A stretch of DNA of 43,880 nucleotides from an uncultured Clostridia bacterium. Its GTDB lineage: Bacteria > Bacillota > Clostridia > TANB77 > CAG-465. Below are positions 32,088 to 41,500 of the stretch, piece after piece. Where the stretch lies: positions 1 to 43,880 of the forward strand of contig CAOYAN010000017.1 in NCBI GenBank assembly GCA_948562205.1, in the 5' to 3' direction. Within the stretch, counting starts at the first letter, position 1, and each line of letters begins with the position of its first letter. The notes below the pieces were generated by a model, which saw only the letters and a list, made by a program, of their open reading frames with translations, searched no databases and was not told the origin of the DNA. The position numbers were made by a program, and so were the translations under genes.

Positions 32088-33158
32088 ATGGATAAAGTAT
32101 TATTAGGTATGAGTGGTGGTGTAGATAGTTCAGTATCTGCAATACTATTACAAGAAAAAGGATATGAAGTAATTGGAGTTACTATGAAACTTTGGGAAGC
32201 AGAAGAGGAAGTAGAGGGGGGATGTTGCAATCTATCATCTACATATGATGCAAAAAGAGTATGTGACAAGCTTGGTATTTCTCATTATGTTATAAATTTA
32301 AAGGAAGAGTTTAAAAAATATGTAATTGATGATTTTGTGGAAAAATATGAGAAATGCCTTACTCCAAATCCTTGTATAAAGTGTAATAAATATATGAAGT
32401 TTGATTTAATGTATAAAAAAGCAAAGGAACTTGGATGCAAATATATTGCAACTGGTCATTATGCAAAAACTGAATATTCTGAAAAATATGGTAAATATGT
32501 GTTAAAAAAATCAAGATCACAAAAAAAAGATCAGACATATGTATTATATAATATTCCAAGTGATATGGTAGAGCATGTATTATTTCCACTTGGAGATTTT
32601 GAGAGTAAAGATGAAATAAGAAAAATAGCTAAAGATTATGGACTAAATGTTGCAAGTAAACCTGATAGTCAAGAGATATGTTTTATACCAGATAATGATT
32701 ATGTAAGTTTCTTAAATAAACATATGAGGCATAAACATGATGGTGGAAATATTGTCGATAAAACAGGAAAAGTACTAGGAATACATGAAGGTTTGTACAG
32801 ATATACAATTGGTCAAAGGAAAGGTATGGGAATTTCTAGTAAAACACCACTTTATGTTACAAAATTAGATGATAAAAAAAATGAACTTGTAGTAGGCTTA
32901 CAAGATGATATTTTCTCAGATGAAGTAAGAGTAGATAATATAAATTGTATATTATTTGATAAGTTTACAAGTAACATGAGAGTAAAAGCAAAGATTAGAT
33001 ATTCAGCTGAGGCAAAAGATGCTACTATATTTTTAAATGATGATAATACTTTAACAGTAAAATTTAATGAGAAAGTAAGAGCGGTAACGCCAGGACAATC
33101 TATAGTTTTTTATATTGATGATATTGTTGTTGGTGGTGGAGAAATAATGAGAAGTTAA
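32088..33158 (+). CDS. mnmA: tRNA 2-thiouridylase MnmA
   Basis: MnmA thiolates U34 of tRNAs for Lys, Glu and Gln using sulfur relayed from IscS. The 356-residue protein has the PP-loop MSGGVDSSVSAILL, catalytic Cys in TPNPCIKCNKYMKFD, the second Cys in QEICFIPDNDY, and conserved TIGQRKGMGI and AVTPGQS. AGAAAGGA precedes the ATG. It is the last gene of the iscS operon and its stop lies in a terminator stem. Confidence 0.96.
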   Translation: MDKVLLGMSGGVDSSVSAILLQEKGYEVIGVTMKLWEAEEEVEGGCCNLSSTYDAKRVCDKLGISHYVINLKEEFKKYVIDDFVEKYEKCLTPNPCIKCNKYMKFDLMYKKAKELGCKYIATGHYAKTEYSEKYGKYVLKKSRSQKKDQTYVLYNIPSDMVEHVLFPLGDFESKDEIRKIAKDYGLNVASKPDSQEICFIPDNDYVSFLNKHMRHKHDGGNIVDKTGKVLGIHEGLYRYTIGQRKGMGISSKTPLYVTKLDDKKNELVVGLQDDIFSDEVRVDNINCILFDKFTSNMRVKAKIRYSAEAKDATIFLNDDNTLTVKFNEKVRAVTPGQSIVFYIDDIVVGGGEIMRS

Positions 33159-33176
33159 AATCTCATTATTTTTTTC
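33142..33176 (+). terminator. Terminator of the isc operon
   Basis: AAATAATGAGA (33142-33152) pairs with TCTCATTATTT (33161-33171), with a T run. The mnmA stop codon lies in the loop. Confidence 0.85.
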
Positions 33177-33224
33177 TTTTTAAAATATATGCTTTATAAA
33201 TAGAAAAATATTTTACATAATATG

Positions 33225-33253
33225 TTGACATTTTACTTAAGTGATGATATAAT
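33225..33253 (+). promoter_or_regulatory. Consensus promoter of the telA-like gene
   Basis: TTGACA (33225-33230), 17 bases, then TATAAT (33248-33253). This perfect pair opens the signalling island. Confidence 0.9.
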
Positions 33254-33302
33254 ATCTGCGAAACAAAAATAACTCTACTATTAATATTCAGGAGGAAAAA
33301 GA

Positions 33303-34526
33303 ATGAGTGAGAAAGCATTTGATCTGAACAATGTAGCAACATTACAGGGAAATCAGAGCGGGAGTCTTCCGTCCATTGATTACCAGGCAGCACTTGCAAG
33401 TTATACGCCTGATGAGCAGAAAGAAATTACAGAGCTTGCAGAAAAGATCGATGTATCAGAAGATCAGAAAGTTATGGCTTATGGATCACAGCCGCTTGTC
33501 TCAAGTTTTGAACAGGTTGGCAATCTCCTTAAAAAGGAGCAGGGATCTGAGGCAGATCAGCGGGTAATGAAAGAGGTAAGAGAGCTTTCTAATCTTGTAA
33601 ATGAAAAATTCGAGGACTTCAATATGATAATTAAGGAGCCAGGATTTTTTGAAAAACTTTTTTTAAGTCTTTCATCTGAGAAAAAGAAGCAGAAAAATAA
33701 GAAGCTTCATGAGGCTGCTGTAACTAGCTATAAACTTTTAATGCAGCTTAACTCATCGTATGATTCTTGGCTTGATATGTTAAGAGATGCAATGTTCCAG
33801 ATTACAAGCCTTAGTGCTTCTGAGAGAATGAATACAGAAACACTTGAAAAATATATTGTTGCTGGATACATGGCATCAAGTAGAATGGAACAGCTTTTAT
33901 TAGAAAAAAAGGAACAGTACGATAAGAGTGGTGGTCTTGTTAAATATGAGCAGGAATATGAAGACTTAAAGGATGGATATGAACTCTTTTCACGAGTTCT
34001 TGAACGTCTTGAAGACAGTCGCTTTACAAATAAGCTTGCTATTGGAGAGTTAAAACTTACTGAAAGAAATAATAGAAAAATTCAGGAGTCAATTTATACT
34101 CAGAAGAAACATGGTATGCTTCTTCTTGCACAGCAGCTTGGTATTGCTGTTTTGGATGCTAAAAACCGTGAAGTCTTAGAGGCTAGTCAGTCAGTTATGA
34201 GACTTACTGAGGAACTTATGAAAAAAGTTGCAAATAATATTGCACTTACTGCTCAGGAGTCTAAACAGCTTATTCAGATCGGTTTTTATAGTTTTTCTGC
34301 AGCTAAGGAGTCTTTAAATGTTATTTTAAAAGCCTTTGAAGAAGAAAAGAAAGGTAATGAGGAGTTTAAAGCTAAACATAGGGCAGAACTTATTGAGTCA
34401 GCCAAAATGATCGAACAGCTTGAAGCTCATATAAATGATATCAAACAGAGTAATCCGAAAGCTGCAGCATCTACATCTCAGACTACTACAGATACACCAA
34501 CTGTTTCTGGATCACTTCAGTTTTAA
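33303..34526 (+). CDS. TelA-family (toxic anion resistance) protein
   Basis: This 407-residue cytoplasmic helical protein belongs to the TelA/KlaA family, tied to tellurite and other toxic anion or envelope stress; its mechanism is unknown. Family signs are SFEQVGNLLKKEQGSEADQR, the basic EKKKQKNKKLHEAAVTSYKL stretch, MLRDAMFQITSLSASERMNTETLEKYIVAGYM-type helices (about 165-195) and the IQESIYTQKKHGMLLLAQQL segment. A low-complexity Ser/Thr tail ends it. Base use changes along the gene: rows 33361-33420, 33781-33840 and 34321-34380 hold 30, 22 and 16 G+C of 60. The early part favours CAG for Gln, unlike the surrounding genes. It has its own promoter and terminator and heads the vWA/PP2C/kinase locus, the expected company for TelA. 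Confidence 0.88.
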   Translation: MSEKAFDLNNVATLQGNQSGSLPSIDYQAALASYTPDEQKEITELAEKIDVSEDQKVMAYGSQPLVSSFEQVGNLLKKEQGSEADQRVMKEVRELSNLVNEKFEDFNMIIKEPGFFEKLFLSLSSEKKKQKNKKLHEAAVTSYKLLMQLNSSYDSWLDMLRDAMFQITSLSASERMNTETLEKYIVAGYMASSRMEQLLLEKKEQYDKSGGLVKYEQEYEDLKDGYELFSRVLERLEDSRFTNKLAIGELKLTERNNRKIQESIYTQKKHGMLLLAQQLGIAVLDAKNREVLEASQSVMRLTEELMKKVANNIALTAQESKQLIQIGFYSFSAAKESLNVILKAFEEEKKGNEEFKAKHRAELIESAKMIEQLEAHINDIKQSNPKAAASTSQTTTDTPTVSGSLQF

Positions 34527-34548
34527 TTATTTTTAATTTAAAATTTAG

Positions 34549-34578
34549 GGGGACACATAAATTTGTGTGTCCTCTTTT
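34549..34578 (+). terminator. Terminator of the telA-like gene
   Basis: GGGGACACA (34549-34557) pairs with TGTGTCCTC (34566-34574) with one G-T pair, then TTTT. Confidence 0.85.
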
Positions 34579-34613
34579 CGTAATATATATAGATGAATTT
34601 TTAACTTAAATAC

Positions 34614-34642
34614 TTTACATAATCACAAAAATATGATATAAT
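34614..34642 (+). promoter_or_regulatory. Promoter of the PP2C-vWA-kinase operon
   Basis: TTTACA (34614-34619), 17 bases, then TATAAT (34637-34642). Confidence 0.85.
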
Positions 34643-34697
34643 GTACGCGATATTCTATAATGCTTTATTTTTAATTAAAAGAAAAGGAGAAAATGTT

Positions 34698-35369
34698 ATG
34701 GAAATTAACAAACAAGGTCATGGACACTATGTAGATGGAATTAATAATCAGGACTTTTTCTATAAAGAAGAAAATTTTAAAATGGTTCTTGATGGATGTA
34801 GTGATGCGACTTATGCAGAGATTGGTACACGGCTCTTTGTTCAGCTTTTTAAATTACTTGAAGATAGATTAAATATCGATAAGTTTGAAGATAATGTAAA
34901 ACAAGTATTTGATGAATTATTAGATAAATTTTCTTTTTGGTATAAATCTCAAGAAGAATTGGAAGAGTTTATTATGGATAATTTACTTTTTACTATCATT
35001 GGTTGCTTTGAAACAGAGGAAGAATATATTGTAAAAATATTTGGCGACTGTTATATTGTAACTGTAAATCAAAATGATAGAGTAAGTTATATCAAATGTT
35101 ATTATGGAAAACTCCCACCATATTATGCATATAAATATTGTGTGGATACTCCATTTAAAGAGAGTAATTTTAAAACTTTTAAATTTAGTAAGAAGGAATT
35201 CAAAAAAGTAGGTATAGCCTCAGATGGAATAGCGCCTCTTGCAAGATGTGATTTTAAGACAAATTTTGATTCTCTTTTAGTTTCAAAGATTCCTGCTGAT
35301 TATAGCATGGAGGGAGTTATACTTTCTAACCGTTCATTTTTTGATGATGACGTAACATTTCTTATTTAA
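34698..35369 (+). CDS. PP2C-type protein phosphatase
   Basis: This 223-residue protein should remove phosphate from Ser/Thr, opposing the kinase encoded downstream. It starts MEINKQGHGHYVDGINNQD behind AAGGAGA; an earlier ATG overlaps the -10 box. Metal-binding candidates are Asp19 in NNQDFF, Asp32 in VLDGCSDATYAEIGTRLF, a third in FGDCYIV and Asp176 in IASDGIAPLAR. It is shorter than ordinary PP2C, as in phosphatases of the TerY-P type. The next gene begins 13 bases later with GGAGG, so at least four genes form one operon. Confidence 0.85.
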   Translation: MEINKQGHGHYVDGINNQDFFYKEENFKMVLDGCSDATYAEIGTRLFVQLFKLLEDRLNIDKFEDNVKQVFDELLDKFSFWYKSQEELEEFIMDNLLFTIIGCFETEEEYIVKIFGDCYIVTVNQNDRVSYIKCYYGKLPPYYAYKYCVDTPFKESNFKTFKFSKKEFKKVGIASDGIAPLARCDFKTNFDSLLVSKIPADYSMEGVILSNRSFFDDDVTFLI

Positions 35370-35382
35370 TGGAGGAAATAAA

Positions 35383-36264
35383 ATGAAAGAGAAAAAATCT
35401 ATTTTAAGTAGTCTTTTTAGCAGAGATAGAGAAGTTTTAAAAAATGATTCTGAGATTTATGTTACACATGAAAAAATACCAGCTTCTATTGTAAAACCAG
35501 AAGAGGAGAAAGATTCTAAAACTGTACAAAGAACACAGATTAAACCTGATTTAAATACAGCTGAGAATGATGAATACTATAAAAATCTTGTAAAAGAGGC
35601 TACAAAATCAGATGATAAAGTAGCTTCTAATGATGATAAAAAAACAAATCCTGTTACTGATGATAATAAAAAAATGTTTCCAAATGTGTGGAGTAATGAA
35701 CGCTTTAAAGAGAAAAGAGATTATACATCAGTTAAAGTGACACCAGTAATAAAGCCAGTTGTTAATAAAAAGCTTACTATATTATTGGTAGAGGAAACAT
35801 CAGAAATGCTTCCTTATGCTGCTAGACTTCTTAATAAGAATGTAGAAGTAGTAAATAAAGATGACTTTTTATGTATTATTAGGTATTCAGAAAATATAGA
35901 GACTGTTGTAAAGATAAAAGATAAATTTAATGAAGTAGAACTTGAAGCAAATGTAGATACTACAAATGATAAAAAAAGTTTCTATGATGCATTAAAAAAG
36001 GCATATGAAATAGTAATGCAGTATTCTATTGGAACTATAGAGGATAGTATCAATCGTTATAGAGTATGTGACTTTGAAGTAGTTGGAATGGGAACAGCTA
36101 GTGATAATTCATCTAAAATAACTTTTGAAGAAGCAATAAAAGAATTTGATAAAATTCTTAATAAAGGAATTAAGACAAGATATTTTTGCATTGATGATGT
36201 TTATATGAAAAATGCTGCCTTATTTGGATTTAGAACCATTGGATCTATGACATTTGAATTTTAG
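35383..36264 (+). CDS. vWA-like protein with a degenerate metal site
   Basis: Residues 1 to about 125 are charged and probably disordered (KSILSSLFSRDREVLK, then many K, D, T). The rest resembles a von Willebrand A fold: strand LTILLVEETSEML, FLCIIRYSEN, SFYDALKKAYEIV, VCDFEVVGMGTASDNSSK, then ITFEEAIKEFDKIL and TRYFCIDD. Where vWA proteins have DxSxS, this has Glu137-x-Thr139-x-Glu141, so the MIDAS metal site seems lost and the protein may only bind. It lies between the phosphatase and the helical orphan, and pairs with the intact vWA protein two genes on. The fold call is by eye. Confidence 0.6.
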   Translation: MKEKKSILSSLFSRDREVLKNDSEIYVTHEKIPASIVKPEEEKDSKTVQRTQIKPDLNTAENDEYYKNLVKEATKSDDKVASNDDKKTNPVTDDNKKMFPNVWSNERFKEKRDYTSVKVTPVIKPVVNKKLTILLVEETSEMLPYAARLLNKNVEVVNKDDFLCIIRYSENIETVVKIKDKFNEVELEANVDTTNDKKSFYDALKKAYEIVMQYSIGTIEDSINRYRVCDFEVVGMGTASDNSSKITFEEAIKEFDKILNKGIKTRYFCIDDVYMKNAALFGFRTIGSMTFEF

Positions 36265-36278
36265 AGTATGGAGGAAAA

Positions 36279-37805
36279 ATGGGAATCGTACAATCTATAG
36301 TAGTAAGATGGAATAATATTTTAGAATATATAATTAATTATTTCAAAAACTCTGATACTTCAGAAGACGAAATTGAATATTCTAAAGAGGATTTTGAAGA
36401 ACTTGAAAAAGTAGTGAAAAACATCAATGATCCTATTGAAGATGACATGATTGTAATAAATAAAAAATCTATGTTGTCAAAGCTTTATTCCTTAGAGCAG
36501 ATGATTAAGACATTTGAGAGTGCATTTCCTAAGCACTATTTTGATTATTATGAAAGAATTAAGTGCTTAAAGGATGAGTATCAAAAAAGTCTTAATGAAT
36601 ATATTGAGTCATATGATAATGAAAGTATTACTTTTGAAATAGATCCTGATGAAGATTTAGGCAAAATTTCAGAAGTTATGACATTAGAAAATGAAATCAA
36701 GAAATTCATAGAAAAGGATTATAAATATAGTACTATATTAAAAAGAGTTCAAATCTTATGTTTAAAACTAAACATTTTGTATAATACATCAATAATTTAT
36801 TTTAGAGATGGTGATAAGCAAAAAGTTGTCTTACAGGCTTCAAGAGCAAAAGACACACTTTTAGATATTATTTCGGATTTAAAATCATCAGATTATATCT
36901 TAAATGATAAGCTAAAAAGAGAAAATCTTTTAGGTTTTATCTCTTATGCAGACTATCTGATATTTAAATGTAACATTAGAAATAGTAATTTAGACGTATC
37001 AGATTCGCTAAATAACTTTGCAATTTTAAAACATGTATCTGGTATAGATCATATAGATCAAGTAAGAGATTTTGTTTTAGAAGAAATATCAAATCTTTTA
37101 AAACTTGTGGAAGTTATTAAAGAAGATAGTAATTATTTTATCTTTTTGGAAACACTTCAAAAACTTCAAAGTGATATTTATGATAAAGTAAGAGAAAATT
37201 CATTTTGGAAGAGATTTTTTAAGGCTGAGAATAATATATTAAACGTTATAAAGTTAATTGGAAGAAATGATATAGCAAAGATTTCGATTATTGAAAGATT
37301 TAATGTAGAATTTGATGAGAAAGAAATATTTTTCTCTGTTAAATCTAATACATGTTTAGCTCTTGCAGATATATTTTTTAAGACAAATGATCCAGCTGTT
37401 GCTGTTGTTTTAAAACTTATGTATGAGTTAGATGATAATGTAACATATAAAGAAGTATATTTAATTTTGCTCTTGTTTGGTTTAGTAGATATTGTAACTT
37501 CTATAAATGAGGATGATTCCTTTATATCAAACATTAAAAAGCAAGATGAGAAATATGCATATTCCATGCAGGATATAGAAAAGAAAAAATATTCTGTAAA
37601 AAATATCGAAAACCACAAAAAAGCTTATGTAAAAATTTTATCTGCAGATGATTATGATTTGCCAATTCTTACTAATGCTTTAAGTAGTAAAAATTTCGAC
37701 TATATTGTATCTGGTAACTCTATCTATTTGAATTCTTTTTATTTTCATGAAATGGAAAATGTCAAAAAGAGTTTAAATGATAAGAAAGCATATAATGAAT
37801 TTTAG
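36279..37805 (+). CDS. Large helical protein of unknown family, 508 residues
   Basis: I do not recognise this protein. It is almost wholly predicted helix, with an acidic N-terminal stretch (NSDTSEDEIEYSKEDFEELE) and repeated amphipathic helices rich in Leu, Ile, Lys and Asp (LENEIKKFIEKDYKYSTILK, FVLEEISNLLKLVEVIKEDS). There is no signal peptide and no clear membrane helix apart from a hydrophobic patch (EVYLILLLFGLVDIVTS). A C-terminal section (YVKILSADDYDLPILTNALS) looks more globular. GGAGG precedes the ATG; gaps to both neighbours are 14 and 11 bases. Position between two vWA-type proteins suggests an adaptor or scaffold. Confidence 0.75.
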   Translation: MGIVQSIVVRWNNILEYIINYFKNSDTSEDEIEYSKEDFEELEKVVKNINDPIEDDMIVINKKSMLSKLYSLEQMIKTFESAFPKHYFDYYERIKCLKDEYQKSLNEYIESYDNESITFEIDPDEDLGKISEVMTLENEIKKFIEKDYKYSTILKRVQILCLKLNILYNTSIIYFRDGDKQKVVLQASRAKDTLLDIISDLKSSDYILNDKLKRENLLGFISYADYLIFKCNIRNSNLDVSDSLNNFAILKHVSGIDHIDQVRDFVLEEISNLLKLVEVIKEDSNYFIFLETLQKLQSDIYDKVRENSFWKRFFKAENNILNVIKLIGRNDIAKISIIERFNVEFDEKEIFFSVKSNTCLALADIFFKTNDPAVAVVLKLMYELDDNVTYKEVYLILLLFGLVDIVTSINEDDSFISNIKKQDEKYAYSMQDIEKKKYSVKNIENHKKAYVKILSADDYDLPILTNALSSKNFDYIVSGNSIYLNSFYFHEMENVKKSLNDKKAYNEF

Positions 37806-37816
37806 GAGGAAAAAGT

Positions 37817-38527
37817 ATGTTAATTAGAGGAAGTATTTATAATTTTGTAACAGATCGTATTAATATTTTTTCTATTAATCCTGATTCATCAGGATCCATG
37901 CTTGAGCATTCTCAAAAAATGAAAGAGGGATTAGAGCTTTATAAAAAGAGCTTTGAAAATTTCTCGGAGAAAAATTCTATGGCTGTAGCAATCAATATGT
38001 TTGATAGTTCATATAATTGTAGACCTTTTAAGGGGATTGAAGAGTTTGATACTTCATATTCAACTGGAGGAACAACAGCATTATATTATGCTATTAAAAA
38101 TGGCGCAGATAATCTTTTAGATTACATTGAAGAGATAATAAAAATAAAAAAATGTATTCCAAGAGCTACATTTGTTATCTTATCAGATGGCCATTCTAAA
38201 GGACCAGATCTAAGTATGGAAGAAGCTATTAAGGCAGTTAAAAGGCTAAATGATGCCGGTGTAACTACTGTATTTGTGGCTTTTGGTTCGAGTATAGAAG
38301 CAAAATTTGGAGAAAAGCTTGGATTTCAGTCAACAAAAGATGTAAATGATCCAGAAACTCTTGTAACTTTTATGGGTGAAGAACTTTCTAAAAGTTGTAA
38401 ACAGCAGTCTAAGAGCAGAAAGTCTTTAGGCGCTAATTTCTTTAGTAAAGCAGCAAAGAAAAGCCATTCTGCAGGATATGATGCAAAGACAGCTCAGATA
38501 TTAGAAGATGATGATTGGTTTGCTTGA
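37817..38527 (+). CDS. von Willebrand A protein, TerY-like
   Basis: This 236-residue protein has a complete MIDAS site: Asp23-x-Ser25-x-Ser27 (NPDSSGSM), a Thr in STGGTTALYYAI and an Asp in VILSDGHSKG. It therefore should bind a divalent metal and a partner protein, like TerY. The C-terminal 50 residues are basic and polar (SKSCKQQSKSRKSLG), ending in acidic EDDDWFA. AGGAGG precedes the ATG. It closes the compact run of four genes from the phosphatase. A perfect hairpin separates it from the kinase gene. Confidence 0.88.
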   Translation: MLIRGSIYNFVTDRINIFSINPDSSGSMLEHSQKMKEGLELYKKSFENFSEKNSMAVAINMFDSSYNCRPFKGIEEFDTSYSTGGTTALYYAIKNGADNLLDYIEEIIKIKKCIPRATFVILSDGHSKGPDLSMEEAIKAVKRLNDAGVTTVFVAFGSSIEAKFGEKLGFQSTKDVNDPETLVTFMGEELSKSCKQQSKSRKSLGANFFSKAAKKSHSAGYDAKTAQILEDDDWFA

Positions 38528-38539
38528 TTTTTGACAATT

Positions 38540-38578
38540 AGAAGGATACTTAAAGGATACTTTTTTAAGTATCCTTCT
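38540..38578 (+). other. Long perfect hairpin between vWA and kinase genes
   Basis: AGAAGGATACTTAAA (38540-38554) and TTTAAGTATCCTTCT (38564-38578) form a 15-bp stem with a nine-base loop that repeats GGATACTTT. The sequence after it (ACTTAAAAATGG) has no T run, so it is not a normal terminator. It may protect the upstream mRNA, be cut, or partly stop polymerase and so lower kinase output. Confidence 0.7.
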
Positions 38579-38599
38579 ACTTAAAAATGGAGGTATTTT

Positions 38600-41500
38600 A
38601 TGAAAGTATATAATCCGTTTAAGAGAGAAGAATATACAAATAAGGTTTCAAAGTTTTGGCTTGAAAGATTATACGAATCTATTGATATATCAGAAAGAGA
38701 GTATGAAATTTATGTAGATGATAAAAATAATTTATCGGAGATAGCATATGTTATAAAAGACAAAGAATTGGGTGATAGTCTTTTTGATATTATCCAGGAA
38801 CTTAAAAGCTATGGAAAAATAGATCTTAAATATTCTGAGTTTAGAATAAGAAAGACTGTAATAGATCCTAAGAAAAAAACACTTTTAGCTTTTTATGTAG
38901 AAGTGTTTTTTAAAGATCCAGATTATCATTTTAATATAATTGAGGCTTTAATAGATGTAGTTACATTTGCAAGTAAACTTAGTGAATATAACTTTGGATT
39001 TATAAGTACTTCAGATGGTAAGTTTTTAAATAGGAACTTATATCAAGTTTTTTGCTCTTTAGAAAAAGTTAATGATATGTCTAAAGATGAAATAGACAAA
39101 AGAAATATACCTTTTTTACTTGACTTTATTCATCAAAATATCAGTAAAAGTGCATATAGAGATGTATTTTCAAAGTCTTGTATTGAATATGAAATGAGTA
39201 ATATAAGTTATTCTCTTGAGATGTTTCGGATGTTTTATGACTATAATATCGGTAGAGATATTGATATTTTAACAGTTTTAGAAGCAGAAAATAATAAAGA
39301 GAAAAACTTTAGATGTGATAAGTATGGCAGAAACTGTGATCGTAAAATTTGCACTAATTTTGATTTATGCTTAATTGACTATGATGCATATATTTTACCT
39401 TCAACAGATATACTTGAAAATGAATCTGATTTTATAAAAAATGAAGAATCAAGTAATTATACGATATATAATCCTAGACGGACTATTGGAGGCTATAAGA
39501 TATTTAAAAATCCAATAGAATCTGATTTTTATGGAGTAAAACAACTCTACTTTGTAAATGAAGTAAAAAAATATTTAAAATATGAAATTACTGGAATTGT
39601 TTATGATTTAGATGGAAACTTTTTAGGATATAAATTTGGAAAATGTAAGAGTATAAATTTTGATACTAAAAATACGATTTTATCTTATAATTTTAGCAGT
39701 CCATATGAAATTATAAATGTTTTATGGAAACTTAAAAAGCTACTTTTTAAGGTAAATGGTTATGATAGTAATACGGATTTTAGTTATGACTTTGATATAG
39801 AAAAAGATATTGTTTTAGAAAAATCAAATTCAGAGTTTATTTTGCATTTTGTAAGTGACGAAAAAATCCTTGGTATTTTAAATAATGATGAAGGAAATTT
39901 AAAAGATATACTTTCAGAGCTTGCATTAAAAATGTATCATAATTATATTAAAGAAAGATATCAAAACCTTGACAAAAAATCTTTTTATAATAATCCTTGT
40001 ATAAAGTTTTTACCACCTAAGTTTGCAAAATCACTGTTTAAATATATTAATAACGAGTTAGTTGATTTAATTAGTGCATATTATAGTTTTTTTGTAGATT
40101 TTTGTGAAAATTATTCTGGAAATAGTGATAATTTTTATTATAGCAAGTTTATGTACAATCCAGGAGAAGTAGATTATATTTTTGAATCTGAAATATTTGA
40201 AAAACTTGGATGTGTATATATGCGTGATACTAATGTTACGCTTGCAGATGGTAGAATAGCTTACTTTTTTAATAGAGCTAAAACAGATTCTTCATCGGTT
40301 CTTGATAAAATTGATAAAAATATGTTAAGAATTAAGCAAGTATTTGGAGATTATGATAATGTTCATTTGACTGGAATTAGTAATGTTATATATTCTAAAA
40401 AAATTGGTTCAAATGGCATGTATAATATGATTGGATATGTAAGTGATAAAAATGAGGGAATACCTTTAAGTAAGGTAGATTTTTCTAAATTTACAAATAA
40501 AGATTATATAAAACTTGCAATTAAAGTTTTTATGTATTTTGATAAAGTATATATTGATATGGATCAAGTTAGGATTGATAATGACTTCAACATTTATATT
40601 AATGTAGTTGATGGAAAAATTGATCTATATAAAGTGGGCAAAGAAAATTTTGCTATACAGTTTCTTAAAAAACTTGAAAGTGATTGTATTTTCATTAAAG
40701 GAATGGATATAGAAACTGCTAAAGAAATTGGATTTGACAGTTTATATAAACTTGAAAAATTATATGATTCTATGACATCTTATTGTGATATTCACAATGT
40801 TTATTATCCTTCAGATGAAGCGCTATGTCCTATCTGTGATAAGACATTATTTAGTGTTGAAAAGTATCATGGAGATTATGGAAAAGTTTTATTTGAAGAT
40901 AAATATGCAAGGCATTATTATTTATATGATAAAGATTTAAACCTCAAAGTATATAAAGAAAATACTGTAGATTTAAATGAGGTGGAAAAATCTATTGATA
41001 TGATGATTAATCCAATATGTCATGAAAATTCTGATTACTATGGTCAGGAGCTGTTTTTACCATATAAAAAAGCAATAGTTCTATCAAATAAAAAATTTGT
41101 TGGCTATGTTTATAGACATGTAGATTTTGAAAAATGTAAAGATTTTGAAAAACACTTTACTAATAAGAAAAAGATAAAAAGCTTAATTATTTTATTAGAT
41201 CAGGTAAAAGCTATTTTTAATAGAGGACTTGATTTCTTATATAATCCTTATGATAGCTTGTTAATTAGTCTTGATTATAAGGGAAAGATACAGATAGTAA
41301 ATATTGATCTTTTGAAAGTAGGAGATATAAAACTACATCAAAAGAATGAAAAGATGTTAATAAAATATATTACTAATAGTATTTCCAATGAAGATGCAAT
41401 GGAAGAAATATATGCAAATTCTATTGATAGCTTACAAGATAAATTGGAAGATCTAGTAGATAATATGACTAAAATATGTAAAGTACATGGCATTTTTTAT

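Noticed and set aside
33303..33567. A second small gene overlapping the start of telA in another frame
   Set aside because: It has no ribosome site and a biased Arg/Lys-rich translation expected from an out-of-frame read of a G+C-richer segment.
37178..37618. Minus-strand frame of 146 codons inside the helical orphan gene
   Set aside because: It is a shadow frame rich in Phe, Ser and Ile with no upstream ribosome site or promoter.
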